64,000 nt of DNA from Marivibrio halodurans (GTDB lineage: Bacteria; Pseudomonadota; Alphaproteobacteria; UBA8366; Aestuariispiraceae). A model generated the notes under the pieces. The model was given only the letters and a program-made list of their open reading frames with translations, had not been told where the DNA came from and did not search any database. The position numbers and the translations under genes are program-made. Positions 51,244-59,504 of the stretch are shown here, one piece after another; positions within the stretch are counted from its first letter, which is position 1, and each line of letters begins with the position of its first letter. The stretch lies in the NCBI RefSeq assembly GCF_017963645.1, contig NZ_JAGMWN010000003.1:186001-250000 (forward strand). Direction: 5' to 3'.

Positions 51244-52431
51244 TCACGCGGCACCTTCCGCCGCCGCGACGCGAACCGTCTCGGGCAGCAGCGGCGGATC
51301 GTCGACGCTGACATAGGTTTCCGGGAAGAAGCCGTTGAACTGCGTCGTCATGCTGTTGGAATAGGCGCCGGCTTGGCCGACCTCGATCCAGTCGCCCTCC
51401 CGGATATCGGCCGGCAGATCGACCTTGTAGGGCAGCACGTCGGTGCAGTCGCAGGTCGGCCCATAGACGGAGAACGGCTGGGTTTCCCTGGCGATCGCGC
51501 GGTTCGGACGGATCAGCCGCATCGGCAGCTTGACCCCGGCCGTCAGTGTCTCCGACAGGCTGTGATAGACGCCGTCATTGATATAGACGGCCCCCTCCTT
51601 GCGCAATTGCACCTGGACGACCAGCGACATGCCGCTCGCCACCATGCCGCGCCCCGGCTCGCACATCAGCACGCAGTCGCCGCGCAGCTTGATGGCTTGA
51701 ACACCCTCGCGGATCGCGGCGATATAGGCGTCCAGCGGCTCCGGCTCGTCATCCACATAGGGCACCGGGAACCCGCCGCCGACGTCGAGATAATGGATCG
51801 GAACCCCCGATTCCACCAGGACCTCGCCGACCAGGGCGATCGCGTCGCGGAAGGCCTGGGGGCTGCGGCACTGGGAGCCGACATGGAAGGCGAGGCCCGG
51901 TTGGAAGCCCGCCTTCTCCACCTTGCGCAGAAGATCGACCGCGCCGGCGGCGTCGGTCCCGAACTTCTCCGAAAGCTTGAACAAGGCGTCATATTGCGGC
52001 GTGACAAGACGCACGAGGCAGACCTGACCGTCGCCGCCGCCGGTGACGTCGACCAGCTTTTCCAACTCCGCCTCGTGGTCGATGACATAGTGATCGACGC
52101 TGAAGACCTCATGCGCGGAGAGAATGGCGCTGCGCGCCTTCACCGGATGCATGAAATAGCAATCGGCATGCGGGAAATTCTCCCGAATCAGCGCTATCTC
52201 CGCGAGTGACGCGGTGTCGAAATGCCGGATACCCGCGCGATAGAAGGCCTTCAGCACCTCGATATGCGGGTTGCATTTCACGGCATAAAGGACCCGGCCC
52301 GGAAACTGGTCGAGATAGGCCCTGGCCGTCCGCTCCAGCTCGTGCGGGCGCAGGCAATAGACCGGATAGCCCGGCTGCAGACGCGCCACCATCTCATCGA
52401 CACTGGCGAAATGACTGTGCTTCGGCGCCAT
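51244..52431 (-). CDS. Type III PLP-dependent ornithine/lysine decarboxylase
   Basis: This enzyme converts ornithine to putrescine (or lysine to cadaverine). It has 395 residues and an alanine-racemase-like fold. The PLP lysine is in YAVKCNPH near residue 52, FDTASLAEI follows, and HVGSQC is near residue 178. The glycine-rich phosphate loop is DVGGGFPVPY, and the catalytic cysteine of ODC is in GPTCDCTDVL near residue 323. The ATG at 52431 gives the usual N-terminus. The substrate (ornithine, lysine or both) is not decided by sequence alone. It heads the operon with the alpha/beta hydrolase. Confidence 0.9.
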   Translation of the reverse strand: MAPKHSHFASVDEMVARLQPGYPVYCLRPHELERTARAYLDQFPGRVLYAVKCNPHIEVLKAFYRAGIRHFDTASLAEIALIRENFPHADCYFMHPVKARSAILSAHEVFSVDHYVIDHEAELEKLVDVTGGGDGQVCLVRLVTPQYDALFKLSEKFGTDAAGAVDLLRKVEKAGFQPGLAFHVGSQCRSPQAFRDAIALVGEVLVESGVPIHYLDVGGGFPVPYVDDEPEPLDAYIAAIREGVQAIKLRGDCVLMCEPGRGMVASGMSLVVQVQLRKEGAVYINDGVYHSLSETLTAGVKLPMRLIRPNRAIARETQPFSVYGPTCDCTDVLPYKVDLPADIREGDWIEVGQAGAYSNSMTTQFNGFFPETYVSVDDPPLLPETVRVAAAEGAA

Positions 52432-52612
52432 CGGACTTCGGCATCCCTCTCGATTGCTGATCGCCGCGCCTGGAACAGGCATCTTTCGACCATGCCAGAA
52501 AGGGCCGAACGGTCAAGCGCGGGTGCCCCGTACCGGAAAACCGGCCAGCTATTCGCGAATCCTCCGCCTCCCGCTCTTGCCAGACGGGTCGGGAGACACA
52601 ATCCTCCCGATC

Positions 52613-54970
52613 ATGCTGACGCGCGCGATCAAGATTCTGCTCGGCCTCGCGACGGTGACGCTCCTGCTCGTCGGCGGTGCGTTGCTGTGGCTGACCCGCT
52701 CCTTGCCGGAAACGGAAGGGACGCTCGCCCTGCCCGCGTTGGAGGCCGAGGTGACGGTGCTGCGCGACGATCACGGCGTGCCGACGATCCGGGCGGCGGG
52801 CATGGCGGATGCCTATCGCGCGCTCGGCTTCCTGCATGCGCAGGACCGGCTTTGGCAGATGGAGATGGCGCGGCGCTTCGGGCGCGGCACGCTCTCGCGG
52901 GTGGCGGGCTCCGCCACCTTGCGGCTCGACCGCTTCGCCCGCGCGCTCGACCTCGCGGGATTGAGCGAACGGCAGGCCGCCGCCCTCGACGCGCCCACGC
53001 GTGCCGCCCTCGATGCCTATGCGCAAGGGGTGAACGGCTTCCTCGATACGCGGCCGAGCGACCTGCCGCCGGAATTCCTGCTGACCGGCGTGGAGCCCGC
53101 GCCCTGGACGCCGACGGACTCGCTGCTCTGGGGCAAGCTCATGGCCCTGCAGCTTTCCGGCGACTGGCGGGACGAGTTGGAACGCAGCCGTCTGCTCCAA
53201 CAGCTCCCGCCGAAACGGGTCGATCAACTCCTGCCCGACTATTCCGACAGCCCGGCCAGCCTGAGCGGCGCGGAACTGGCCGCCGCCGGCGCCGCGCCCA
53301 GGATCGTGGCGGGGCTGGAAACCCCGCCCGCGGCGCTCAGCGCCTGGAGCGCCTCCAACGCCTGGGTCCTCGCCGGCGACCGCACGGCAAGCGGCGCGCC
53401 GATCCTGGCGAACGACCCGCATCTCGGCCTCGACCTGCCGGCCACATGGTACATGGCGCGGATCGAGACGCCGGAATTGACGGTGACCGGCGCGACGGCG
53501 CCGGGCGTCCCCTTCCATATCATCGGCCATAACGGCGCGGCGGCCTGGGGCCTGACCACGACGCACGCGGATTCGATGGATCTGGTCGCGCTCGCCCCCG
53601 ATCCGGAGGAACCGGAGGACCGCTATCTGACACCGGACGGCCCCTTGTCCTATGAAACGGAAACGGTCGAAATCCCGCTGCGCGGCGGCGACAGCGAATT
53701 GTTCGAGCGCCATATGACCGTCTTCGGCCCCGTCCTGCCGAACCAGGATGGCCGGGTCGCCCTGCAATGGACCGCGCTGCGCGCGCACGACCGCACGCCG
53801 GAAGCGCTCTTCCGCCTGAACCGGGCGCGAACGGGCGCGGAATTCGAGGCCGCCGCGCGCCTAATCGACGCGCCGGTCCAGAACCTGTTCTGGGCGGGCG
53901 CCAACGGACAGATCGCCATGGCCGTGGTCGGCCGCCTGCCGGTACGCGCCGTCGGGCGCGACGGCACCCTGCCCCGGATGAGCGACGCGCCGGATGCCGT
54001 CTGGACCGGCGTCACCGACCCCGCCGCGATGCCGATCGCGATCGATCCCGCCGACGGGCTGATCGCCAACGCCAACAACAAGGTGATCGAGGCGGTCGAC
54101 AGCGCCTATCCGATCGCGCGTCATTGGCCCGCGCCCTATCGCTACCGGCGGGTGCGCGACGGGCTGGCGGCGGGCGGCGACGCCCACGACCCGGAGGTCA
54201 GCGCCACCGTCCAACGCGACATCCATTCCGACTTCGCGAAGGCGCTGACGCCGCTATTGCTGCGGGCGGAGCCCACGACGGATCTGGGCCAGGCGGCGCA
54301 TGCGCGTCTCGCCCAATGGGATTTCGCGATGGACCGGGATTTGGCGGCGCCCGCGATCTTCTCCGCGGCGGCGGACGAGCTTGCCCGCGCGCTGGCGGAG
54401 GACGATCTCGGGCCCGCCTTCGCCGACTGGTGGACGGCGGAGCCGGGCTTCCTGATCGAGGCGATGACGACGCATACCGGCTGGTGCGACGACCTGCGCA
54501 CGGGCGCGACGGAGGATTGCCGCCACGCGGCGACGCAAGCGCTGGAGCGCGCGGTGGCGCGCCTTTCCGAACGGCTGGGCCCCGACATCGCCGCATGGCG
54601 CTGGGGGGTCCTTCACACCGCGCCGATGGGACACCGGACGCTGACCTATATCCCCGTCGTCAACTGGCTGACCGACCGCCCGATCGAGACATCGGGCGGC
54701 GACCACACGCCCAACCGGGGGCAGAGCCGGGGGCCGGGCGCCGCCGACCCCTTCGCCCATGTGCATGGCGCGGGGATGCGCGTGATCTACGATCTGGCCG
54801 ACCTCGACGCCACGCGCTTCGCGCTGGCGGGCGGACAATCGGGCCATCCGCTCTCCCCCCATTACGACGACCGGCTGGCGGATTGGCGGGACGGTCGCTA
54901 TTTCCGGATTCCCGGACGCCCTCGCGATATCGAGGAAGAGGGGCTGTCGCGCCTAATCCTGCGACCCTAA
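52613..54970 (+). CDS. Penicillin acylase family protein
   Basis: This is an N-terminal nucleophile hydrolase precursor of 785 residues. An N-terminal TM/signal segment (KILLGLATVTLLLVGGALLWL) is followed by the A-subunit region with DDHGVPTIRA and GFLHAQDRLWQMEM. The autocleavage serine lies in AWSASNAWVLAG near residue 245, with NDPHL just after. Relatives include penicillin G acylase, cephalosporin acylase and AHL acylases (PvdQ/QuiP); the substrate is unknown, and AHL quorum quenching is only one option. It is divergent from the decarboxylase gene; the start at 52613 is chosen because the signal peptide follows directly. Confidence 0.87.
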   Translation: MLTRAIKILLGLATVTLLLVGGALLWLTRSLPETEGTLALPALEAEVTVLRDDHGVPTIRAAGMADAYRALGFLHAQDRLWQMEMARRFGRGTLSRVAGSATLRLDRFARALDLAGLSERQAAALDAPTRAALDAYAQGVNGFLDTRPSDLPPEFLLTGVEPAPWTPTDSLLWGKLMALQLSGDWRDELERSRLLQQLPPKRVDQLLPDYSDSPASLSGAELAAAGAAPRIVAGLETPPAALSAWSASNAWVLAGDRTASGAPILANDPHLGLDLPATWYMARIETPELTVTGATAPGVPFHIIGHNGAAAWGLTTTHADSMDLVALAPDPEEPEDRYLTPDGPLSYETETVEIPLRGGDSELFERHMTVFGPVLPNQDGRVALQWTALRAHDRTPEALFRLNRARTGAEFEAAARLIDAPVQNLFWAGANGQIAMAVVGRLPVRAVGRDGTLPRMSDAPDAVWTGVTDPAAMPIAIDPADGLIANANNKVIEAVDSAYPIARHWPAPYRYRRVRDGLAAGGDAHDPEVSATVQRDIHSDFAKALTPLLLRAEPTTDLGQAAHARLAQWDFAMDRDLAAPAIFSAAADELARALAEDDLGPAFADWWTAEPGFLIEAMTTHTGWCDDLRTGATEDCRHAATQALERAVARLSERLGPDIAAWRWGVLHTAPMGHRTLTYIPVVNWLTDRPIETSGGDHTPNRGQSRGPGAADPFAHVHGAGMRVIYDLADLDATRFALAGGQSGHPLSPHYDDRLADWRDGRYFRIPGRPRDIEEEGLSRLILRP

Positions 54971-55009
54971 CGAGGGCCCGCGAACGGCCCGGCGAGCGAG
55001 CGCGAGCGC

Positions 55010-56434
55010 ATGTTCCTCAGCACCTTCGACCTTTTCAAGATCGGTATCGGCCCGTCCAGTTCCCATACCGTGGGGCCGATGATGGCGGGCCTGCGCTTCC
55101 TGCGCGCGCTCGACGAGGGGGCCGGCGGCGCGGACGGCTTCGCGCGCACGGGCCGCGTCGTCGTGCGCCTGCACGGATCGCTCGCCTTCACGGGCAAGGG
55201 CCATGCCTCGGACAGCGCGGCGATGCTGGGCCTGATGGGGCTGCACCCGGCGGAGACCGACCCGGACGACGCCGCCCGGCGGCTGGAACGCGTGGCGGAA
55301 ACCGGCCGCCTGATGCTGGGCGAGCGGCGGGACATCCCCTTCGACCGCGAAACGGATATCGAGTTCGATTATGAAGTCGCGTTGCCGGGCCATGCCAACG
55401 GCATGGTGATCCGCGCGCTGGACGAGGACGGCACGGAATTGCTGGCGGAGACCTTCTATTCCGTCGGCGGCGGCTTCGTCTCCACGGCGGCGGAGCTGGA
55501 GGCGGGGGAGCAGCCGGGGACCGACGCCTCCGACGTCCCCTACCCCTTCGCCAGCGCGCGGCAGATGCTGGAAATGGGCGAAGCCTCCGGCAAGACCATC
55601 GCGCGCATGAAGTGGGAGAACGAAATCTCCATGCGGCCCGAGGCGGAGGTGCTGGAGCGCCTCGACCGCGTCGCCGCGGTGATGAGCGAATGCATCGACC
55701 GCGGCCTTTCCCAGGACGGCGTGCTGCCCGGCGGCCTGCGGGTGAAGCGCCGGGCGAAGGGCATCCTGCATCAGCTACAGGGGCCGACCAACCGGCGCTT
55801 CCAGCATGACGTGATGGATTGGCTCAGCCTCTACGCCATGGCGGTGAACGAGGAGAACGCCGCCGGCGGCCGCGTCGTCACCGCGCCCACCAACGGGGCG
55901 GCCGGCATCATCCCCGCCACCATCCGCTATTTCGAGCAGTTCTGCAGCCTGGACGACGACGGGCGCCGGAAGGGCGTACGGGATTTCCTGCTGGTCGCCG
56001 CCGCGATCGGCGGGATCATCAAGACCAATGCCTCGATCTCCGGCGCGGAGGTGGGCTGCCAGGGGGAGGTCGGCTCGGCCAGCGCGATGGCCGCCGCCGG
56101 CCTCGCCGCCGCGCTGGGCGCCACCAACATGCAGATCGAGAACGCGGCCGAAATCGCGCTGGAACATCATCTGGGCATGACCTGCGACCCGGTCGGCGGC
56201 CTCGTCCAGGTGCCCTGCATCGAGCGTAACGCCATGGGCTCGGTCAAGGCGGTGAATGCCTGCTCGCTCGCCATGAAGGGGGACGGCACGCATTTCGTCC
56301 CCCTCGACACCGCCATCCGCACCATGCGCGAGACCGGGATCGACATGCTCTCCAAATACAAGGAGACAAGCCTAGGCGGCCTCGCCGCCCGCGACGAGCT
56401 GAGCCCCCCGACCATCAATGTGGTGGAGTGCTGA
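55010..56434 (+). CDS. sdaA: L-serine ammonia-lyase (Fe-S serine dehydratase)
   Basis: This converts L-serine to pyruvate and ammonia. It has 474 residues, the single-polypeptide SdaA/SdaB form. The N-terminal [24 protein letters not shown] is diagnostic. The [4Fe-4S] ligands are the cysteines in SLDDD (FEQFCSLD), [13 protein letters not shown] and the [18 protein letters not shown] pair. It starts 40 bases after the penicillin-acylase gene. With hydroxypyruvate reductase at 41 kb it may form part of serine/glyoxylate metabolism. Confidence 0.95.
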   Translation: MFLSTFDLFKIGIGPSSSHTVGPMMAGLRFLRALDEGAGGADGFARTGRVVVRLHGSLAFTGKGHASDSAAMLGLMGLHPAETDPDDAARRLERVAETGRLMLGERRDIPFDRETDIEFDYEVALPGHANGMVIRALDEDGTELLAETFYSVGGGFVSTAAELEAGEQPGTDASDVPYPFASARQMLEMGEASGKTIARMKWENEISMRPEAEVLERLDRVAAVMSECIDRGLSQDGVLPGGLRVKRRAKGILHQLQGPTNRRFQHDVMDWLSLYAMAVNEENAAGGRVVTAPTNGAAGIIPATIRYFEQFCSLDDDGRRKGVRDFLLVAAAIGGIIKTNASISGAEVGCQGEVGSASAMAAAGLAAALGATNMQIENAAEIALEHHLGMTCDPVGGLVQVPCIERNAMGSVKAVNACSLAMKGDGTHFVPLDTAIRTMRETGIDMLSKYKETSLGGLAARDELSPPTINVVEC

Positions 56435-56465
56435 TATGCTTCCCTAATGACAAAAGGAGGTGAAA

Positions 56466-57200
56466 ATGGCCCTTACATATTTATTCTCTGCCATTTCAAT
56501 AGTTGGGCTATTGATCTCAATTATATCGCTTCTGAGAGCATCATCCGGAGCCGTTCCAAGTATCCACCTTCTCCCACCAAATGTAAAAACAGATGAAAAT
56601 ACAAATTTCCGTATTTTAATTCACAATCCATCACCGAGAATGGTTTTTCTTTCAAAAATAGAAATTTCTTATCCTGACGAATTTGAGGCATATCCGATTG
56701 GGGTTGACGTAGACGGCGTGTTATCTCGTTCCATGCTAACTCTCTCTAGACTTCAATCCGATCGAGAAAGCGTTCTCGAAACTGAAAGCACATTTGAGGC
56801 GCATCGGTGCCAGAACCGTCGATGCCCTATGGCATGGAATTGGTGGCCTCGTGAGCACGTTCTCACCAAACGAATGTCAAAAATACTTCAGTGCATGCGG
56901 ATACGATACCGACTGATCGGATTCCGCTCTAAGGAAAGTCTCTCTGAGGAAGAGGTAAACGCCTCCAAGAAAAACAAAAAATTAATAGACATACTACTAT
57001 ATATCCCACCGCATCAGAAAAGAGAAATACAGCTTAATTTAAAAACAATAGATTCTGGAATTAAGTTTAGGACTCACTGGCTTAAAAGCGGAATATTTTT
57101 CGACCGCCTACTTTTTCCGTTCTTCTCAATAAAATTCACTGCGAAAGAACTGGAAGCGATCCAAATTGCTTACGGACACGAGGAAGACGGCAAAACTTAA
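56466..57200 (+). CDS. AT-rich orphan membrane-anchored protein, unknown, likely acquired
   Basis: This 244-residue protein has one N-terminal hydrophobic helix (ALTYLFSAISIVGLLISIISLL, residues 2-23), followed by a soluble domain with NVKTDENTNFRILIHNPSPRMVFLSKIEIS and a Lys-rich middle (KKNKKLIDILL). AGGAGG sits 5 bases before the ATG, an ideal ribosome-binding site. Base composition is about 40% GC by eye, with AAA/TTT/ATA codons, in sharp contrast to the flanks. No family is recognised. It is inserted between sdaA (31-base gap) and the suf operon and ends at a hairpin. No integrase, transposase or flanking repeat is seen. A lysogenic-conversion-type or defence gene is possible but unsupported. 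Confidence 0.75.
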   Translation: MALTYLFSAISIVGLLISIISLLRASSGAVPSIHLLPPNVKTDENTNFRILIHNPSPRMVFLSKIEISYPDEFEAYPIGVDVDGVLSRSMLTLSRLQSDRESVLETESTFEAHRCQNRRCPMAWNWWPREHVLTKRMSKILQCMRIRYRLIGFRSKESLSEEEVNASKKNKKLIDILLYIPPHQKREIQLNLKTIDSGIKFRTHWLKSGIFFDRLLFPFFSIKFTAKELEAIQIAYGHEEDGKT

Positions 57201-57214
57201 TTAAAAGCAAGCTC

Positions 57215-57256
57215 ATGCCCCAAGAAAGAGTCTTCAGACTCTTTGCTTGAGGGCAT
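57215..57256. terminator. Long hairpin between the orphan gene and sufA-like gene
   Basis: ATGCCC-CAAG-AAAGAGTC pairs with GACTCTTT-G-CTTG-A-GGGCAT around the 4-nt loop TTCA, giving about 18 bp with two single-base bulges (57215-57232 with 57237-57256). It separates the convergent orphan and sufA-like genes, 14 bases after the orphan stop, and probably terminates both sides. There is no long T run. Confidence 0.65.
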
Positions 57257-57262
57257 CCAGCC

Positions 57263-57610
57263 TTACCCGACCGAGAAGCTTTCGCCGCAGCCGCAGCGGG
57301 CGGTTTCGTTCGGGTTGGTGAAGGAGAAGCCGGATTTCAGCTTGTCCTCGGTATAGTCGATCTCCGCGCCGACGAGGAACATGGTGGCGGCCGGGTCGAT
57401 GAAAATCCGGGCGCCGTTGCAATCCACCTCTTCCTCGAACTGCTTCTTCTCGGAGGCGTATTCGACCACATAGGACAGGCCCGAGCAGCCCTTGCTGGAC
57501 ACGCCCACCCGCAGGCCGACGACGTCCGCGCCGCCCTTCTCGACCAACCGACGCACCCGGTCCGCCGCCCGGTCCGTCAGGCTTACCAAGGGTTTGTTGG
57601 GATCGAACAT
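57263..57610 (-). CDS. sufA: A-type Fe-S carrier protein (SufA/ErpA-like)
   Basis: This 115-residue A-type carrier transfers Fe-S clusters to apo-proteins. The three cluster cysteines are present: SKGCSGLSY (Cys42) and TARCGCGESF (Cys106 and Cys108). The IscA/HesB fold is evident from LRVGVSSKGCSG and FIDPAATMFLVGAEIDY. It is the last gene of the suf operon, 59 bases after the SufT-like gene. SufA and ErpA cannot be told apart with certainty from sequence alone. Confidence 0.93.
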   Translation of the reverse strand: MFDPNKPLVSLTDRAADRVRRLVEKGGADVVGLRVGVSSKGCSGLSYVVEYASEKKQFEEEVDCNGARIFIDPAATMFLVGAEIDYTEDKLKSGFSFTNPNETARCGCGESFSVG

Positions 57611-57668
57611 GGCTCTCTACCTTTCTCTCGGAGACGCTAATCCGACGTTATACTATATCGGAACGACC

Positions 57669-58208
57669 TCAGAATAAATCCAGGGCGAGCTTGGCATCCT
57701 CGCTCATCATGTCGGGGCGCCAGGGCGGCGACCAGGTCAGCGTCACCGTCACGAGGCCGATCCCCTCCACGCCCGCGACGGCGTCGGCCACCTGCTGGGG
57801 CATCTCGCCCGCCACGGGGCAGGCGGGCGCCGTCAGGGTCATGTCGATATCCGCGTCGCCGTTGTCATCCACCTCGCACCGGTAGATCAGGCCGAGATCG
57901 TAGATATTCACCGGAATCTCCGGATCATAGACGCCGCGCAGCGCGGCCTCCACCGCCTCCGGCTCGGCGACCGTGGCGCCTTCCGCCAGCCGGTCGCCGG
58001 AGATCGCCTGCGTTCCTTCCTCGGCCGAGGCGCCGGCACCCATCATGCCGAGATAGGGATGCACCATCTCCGCCGCCGATCCGGGCAGGCCGGGATCGGG
58101 CGCCGCCCCTGCCTGCGTACCGGCCGGCGTGTCGGCCGGGGCGTCGGAGGGCGGCGCGCCGGTATCGATCACGTCGCGGGTCTTCTCGTCGCTCTTGTCC
58201 ATCGGCAT
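57669..58208 (-). CDS. sufT: SufT-like MIP18 (DUF59) Fe-S assembly protein
   Basis: This is a protein of about 179 residues. The C-terminal half is the DUF59/MIP18 domain: VEAALRGVYDPEIPVNIYDLGLIY near residue 85 and MTLTAPACPVAGEMPQQV, with the conserved cysteine at APACP. The first 75 residues are a Pro/Ala/Gly-rich, probably unfolded, extension (DAPADTPAGTQAG...) longer than usual. GGAG lies 8 bases before the ATG at 58208. It helps Fe-S maturation in the suf operon, between sufS and sufA. Confidence 0.87.
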   Translation of the reverse strand: MPMDKSDEKTRDVIDTGAPPSDAPADTPAGTQAGAAPDPGLPGSAAEMVHPYLGMMGAGASAEEGTQAISGDRLAEGATVAEPEAVEAALRGVYDPEIPVNIYDLGLIYRCEVDDNGDADIDMTLTAPACPVAGEMPQQVADAVAGVEGIGLVTVTLTWSPPWRPDMMSEDAKLALDLF

Positions 58209-58238
58209 CGCCTTCACTCCATCCTCGGGCGGGGGGCC

Positions 58239-59504
58239 TCACCCGCCGAAAATCTTGTTCACCTTGTCCAGTGCCTCGCCCAGCCGATCGATCTCGCCGC
58301 GCGTGTTGTAGAGACCCATCGACGCGCGGGTCGTCCCGGTCACGCCCATGCGGTGCATCAGCGGTTCGGCGCAATGATGACCGGCGCGCAGCGCCACCCC
58401 CTGCTGATCGACGATGGTCGCGACATCGTGCGGATGCGCGCCCTTCATCGTGAAGGAGATGACGGCCGTCTTGTCCGGCGCGGTGCCGATCACCTCCAGC
58501 CCCTCGACCGCCGCCAGCCGCTGCATGGCATAGCCGAGCAGATCGCGCTCATGCGCGCCGATGGCGGACAGGCCCACGCCGACCACATAGTCGATCGCGG
58601 CGGCGAGGCCGATGGCCTCCGTGATGGGGGGCGTGCCGGCCTCGAACTTGGCGGGCAGTTCGGCCCATTCCGACTTCTCGAAGGTGACGGAGGAGATCAT
58701 GTCCCCGCCCCCCAGGAAGGGCGGCATGCGGTCCAGCAGATCCTCGCGCCCGTAAAGCACGCCGATCCCGTTGGGCCCGTAGAGCTTATGGCCCGTGAAG
58801 ACATAGAAATCGCAGCCGATATCCCGCACGTCCACCGGCATGTGCATCACCGCCTGGCTGCCGTCCAGCAGGACCCAGGCGCCCGCGTCGTGCGCCGCCT
58901 CCACGATCCGCCTCGCCGGCGTCACCGTGCCCATGACGTTGGAGACATGGGTGACGGCGACCAGCTTCACCCCACCCTCGGCCAGCTTGGCGCGGTAGGC
59001 GTCCATCAGGAATTCGCCCTCGTCGGAAACCGGCGCGGCGACAAGCTCGATCCCCATCGCGTCGCGCAGCATCTGCCAGGGCACGATGTTGGAGTGATGC
59101 TCCATCTCCGAGATCAGTACCTTGTCGCCCGGCTTCAGCAGCCCGCGTCCCAGGCTGTGCGCGACAAGGTTGATCGCCTCCGTCGTGTTCTTGGCGAAGA
59201 CGATCTCCCGTTCGCTCGCGGCGTTCAGGAAGGCGCGCACGGTCTCCCGCGCGCCCTCGTACGCCGCCGTCGTGCGTTCGGAGAAGTCATAGGCCCCACG
59301 ATGGACATTGGCGTAGCAATGCTCGAAAGACGCCCGCATGGCGTCGATCACGCAAGCCGGCTTCTGGGCGGAGGCGCCGTTGTCCAGGAAGACGAGCGGC
59401 TTGCCATGCACCGTCTCCCGCAGGATCGGGAAATCGGCGCGTAGCGCCTCCACGTCATAGGCCGTGCCCTCGCCGGGCCGGACCGCTTCGGCCGTGTCGC
59501 TCAT
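58239..59504 (-). CDS. sufS: SufS-type cysteine desulfurase
   Basis: This PLP enzyme mobilises sulfur from cysteine for SufB. It has 421 residues, group II. The PLP lysine is in FTGHKLYGPNGIGVLYG near residue 232, and the catalytic cysteine in RAGHHCAEPLMHRMG near residue 379 is followed by the short group II loop. The start overlaps the sufD stop by 4 bases. No sufE or sufU appears in the visible operon; the sulfur acceptor may lie elsewhere. Confidence 0.95.
   Translation of the reverse strand: MSDTAEAVRPGEGTAYDVEALRADFPILRETVHGKPLVFLDNGASAQKPACVIDAMRASFEHCYANVHRGAYDFSERTTAAYEGARETVRAFLNAASEREIVFAKNTTEAINLVAHSLGRGLLKPGDKVLISEMEHHSNIVPWQMLRDAMGIELVAAPVSDEGEFLMDAYRAKLAEGGVKLVAVTHVSNVMGTVTPARRIVEAAHDAGAWVLLDGSQAVMHMPVDVRDIGCDFYVFTGHKLYGPNGIGVLYGREDLLDRMPPFLGGGDMISSVTFEKSEWAELPAKFEAGTPPITEAIGLAAAIDYVVGVGLSAIGAHERDLLGYAMQRLAAVEGLEVIGTAPDKTAVISFTMKGAHPHDVATIVDQQGVALRAGHHCAEPLMHRMGVTGTTRASMGLYNTRGEIDRLGEALDKVNKIFGG

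Noticed and set aside
56435-57262. Search for an insertion sequence, integrase or attachment repeats around the AT-rich orphan gene
   Set aside because: No transposase, integrase, terminal inverted repeat or direct repeat was seen. The only structure is the hairpin at 57215-57256.
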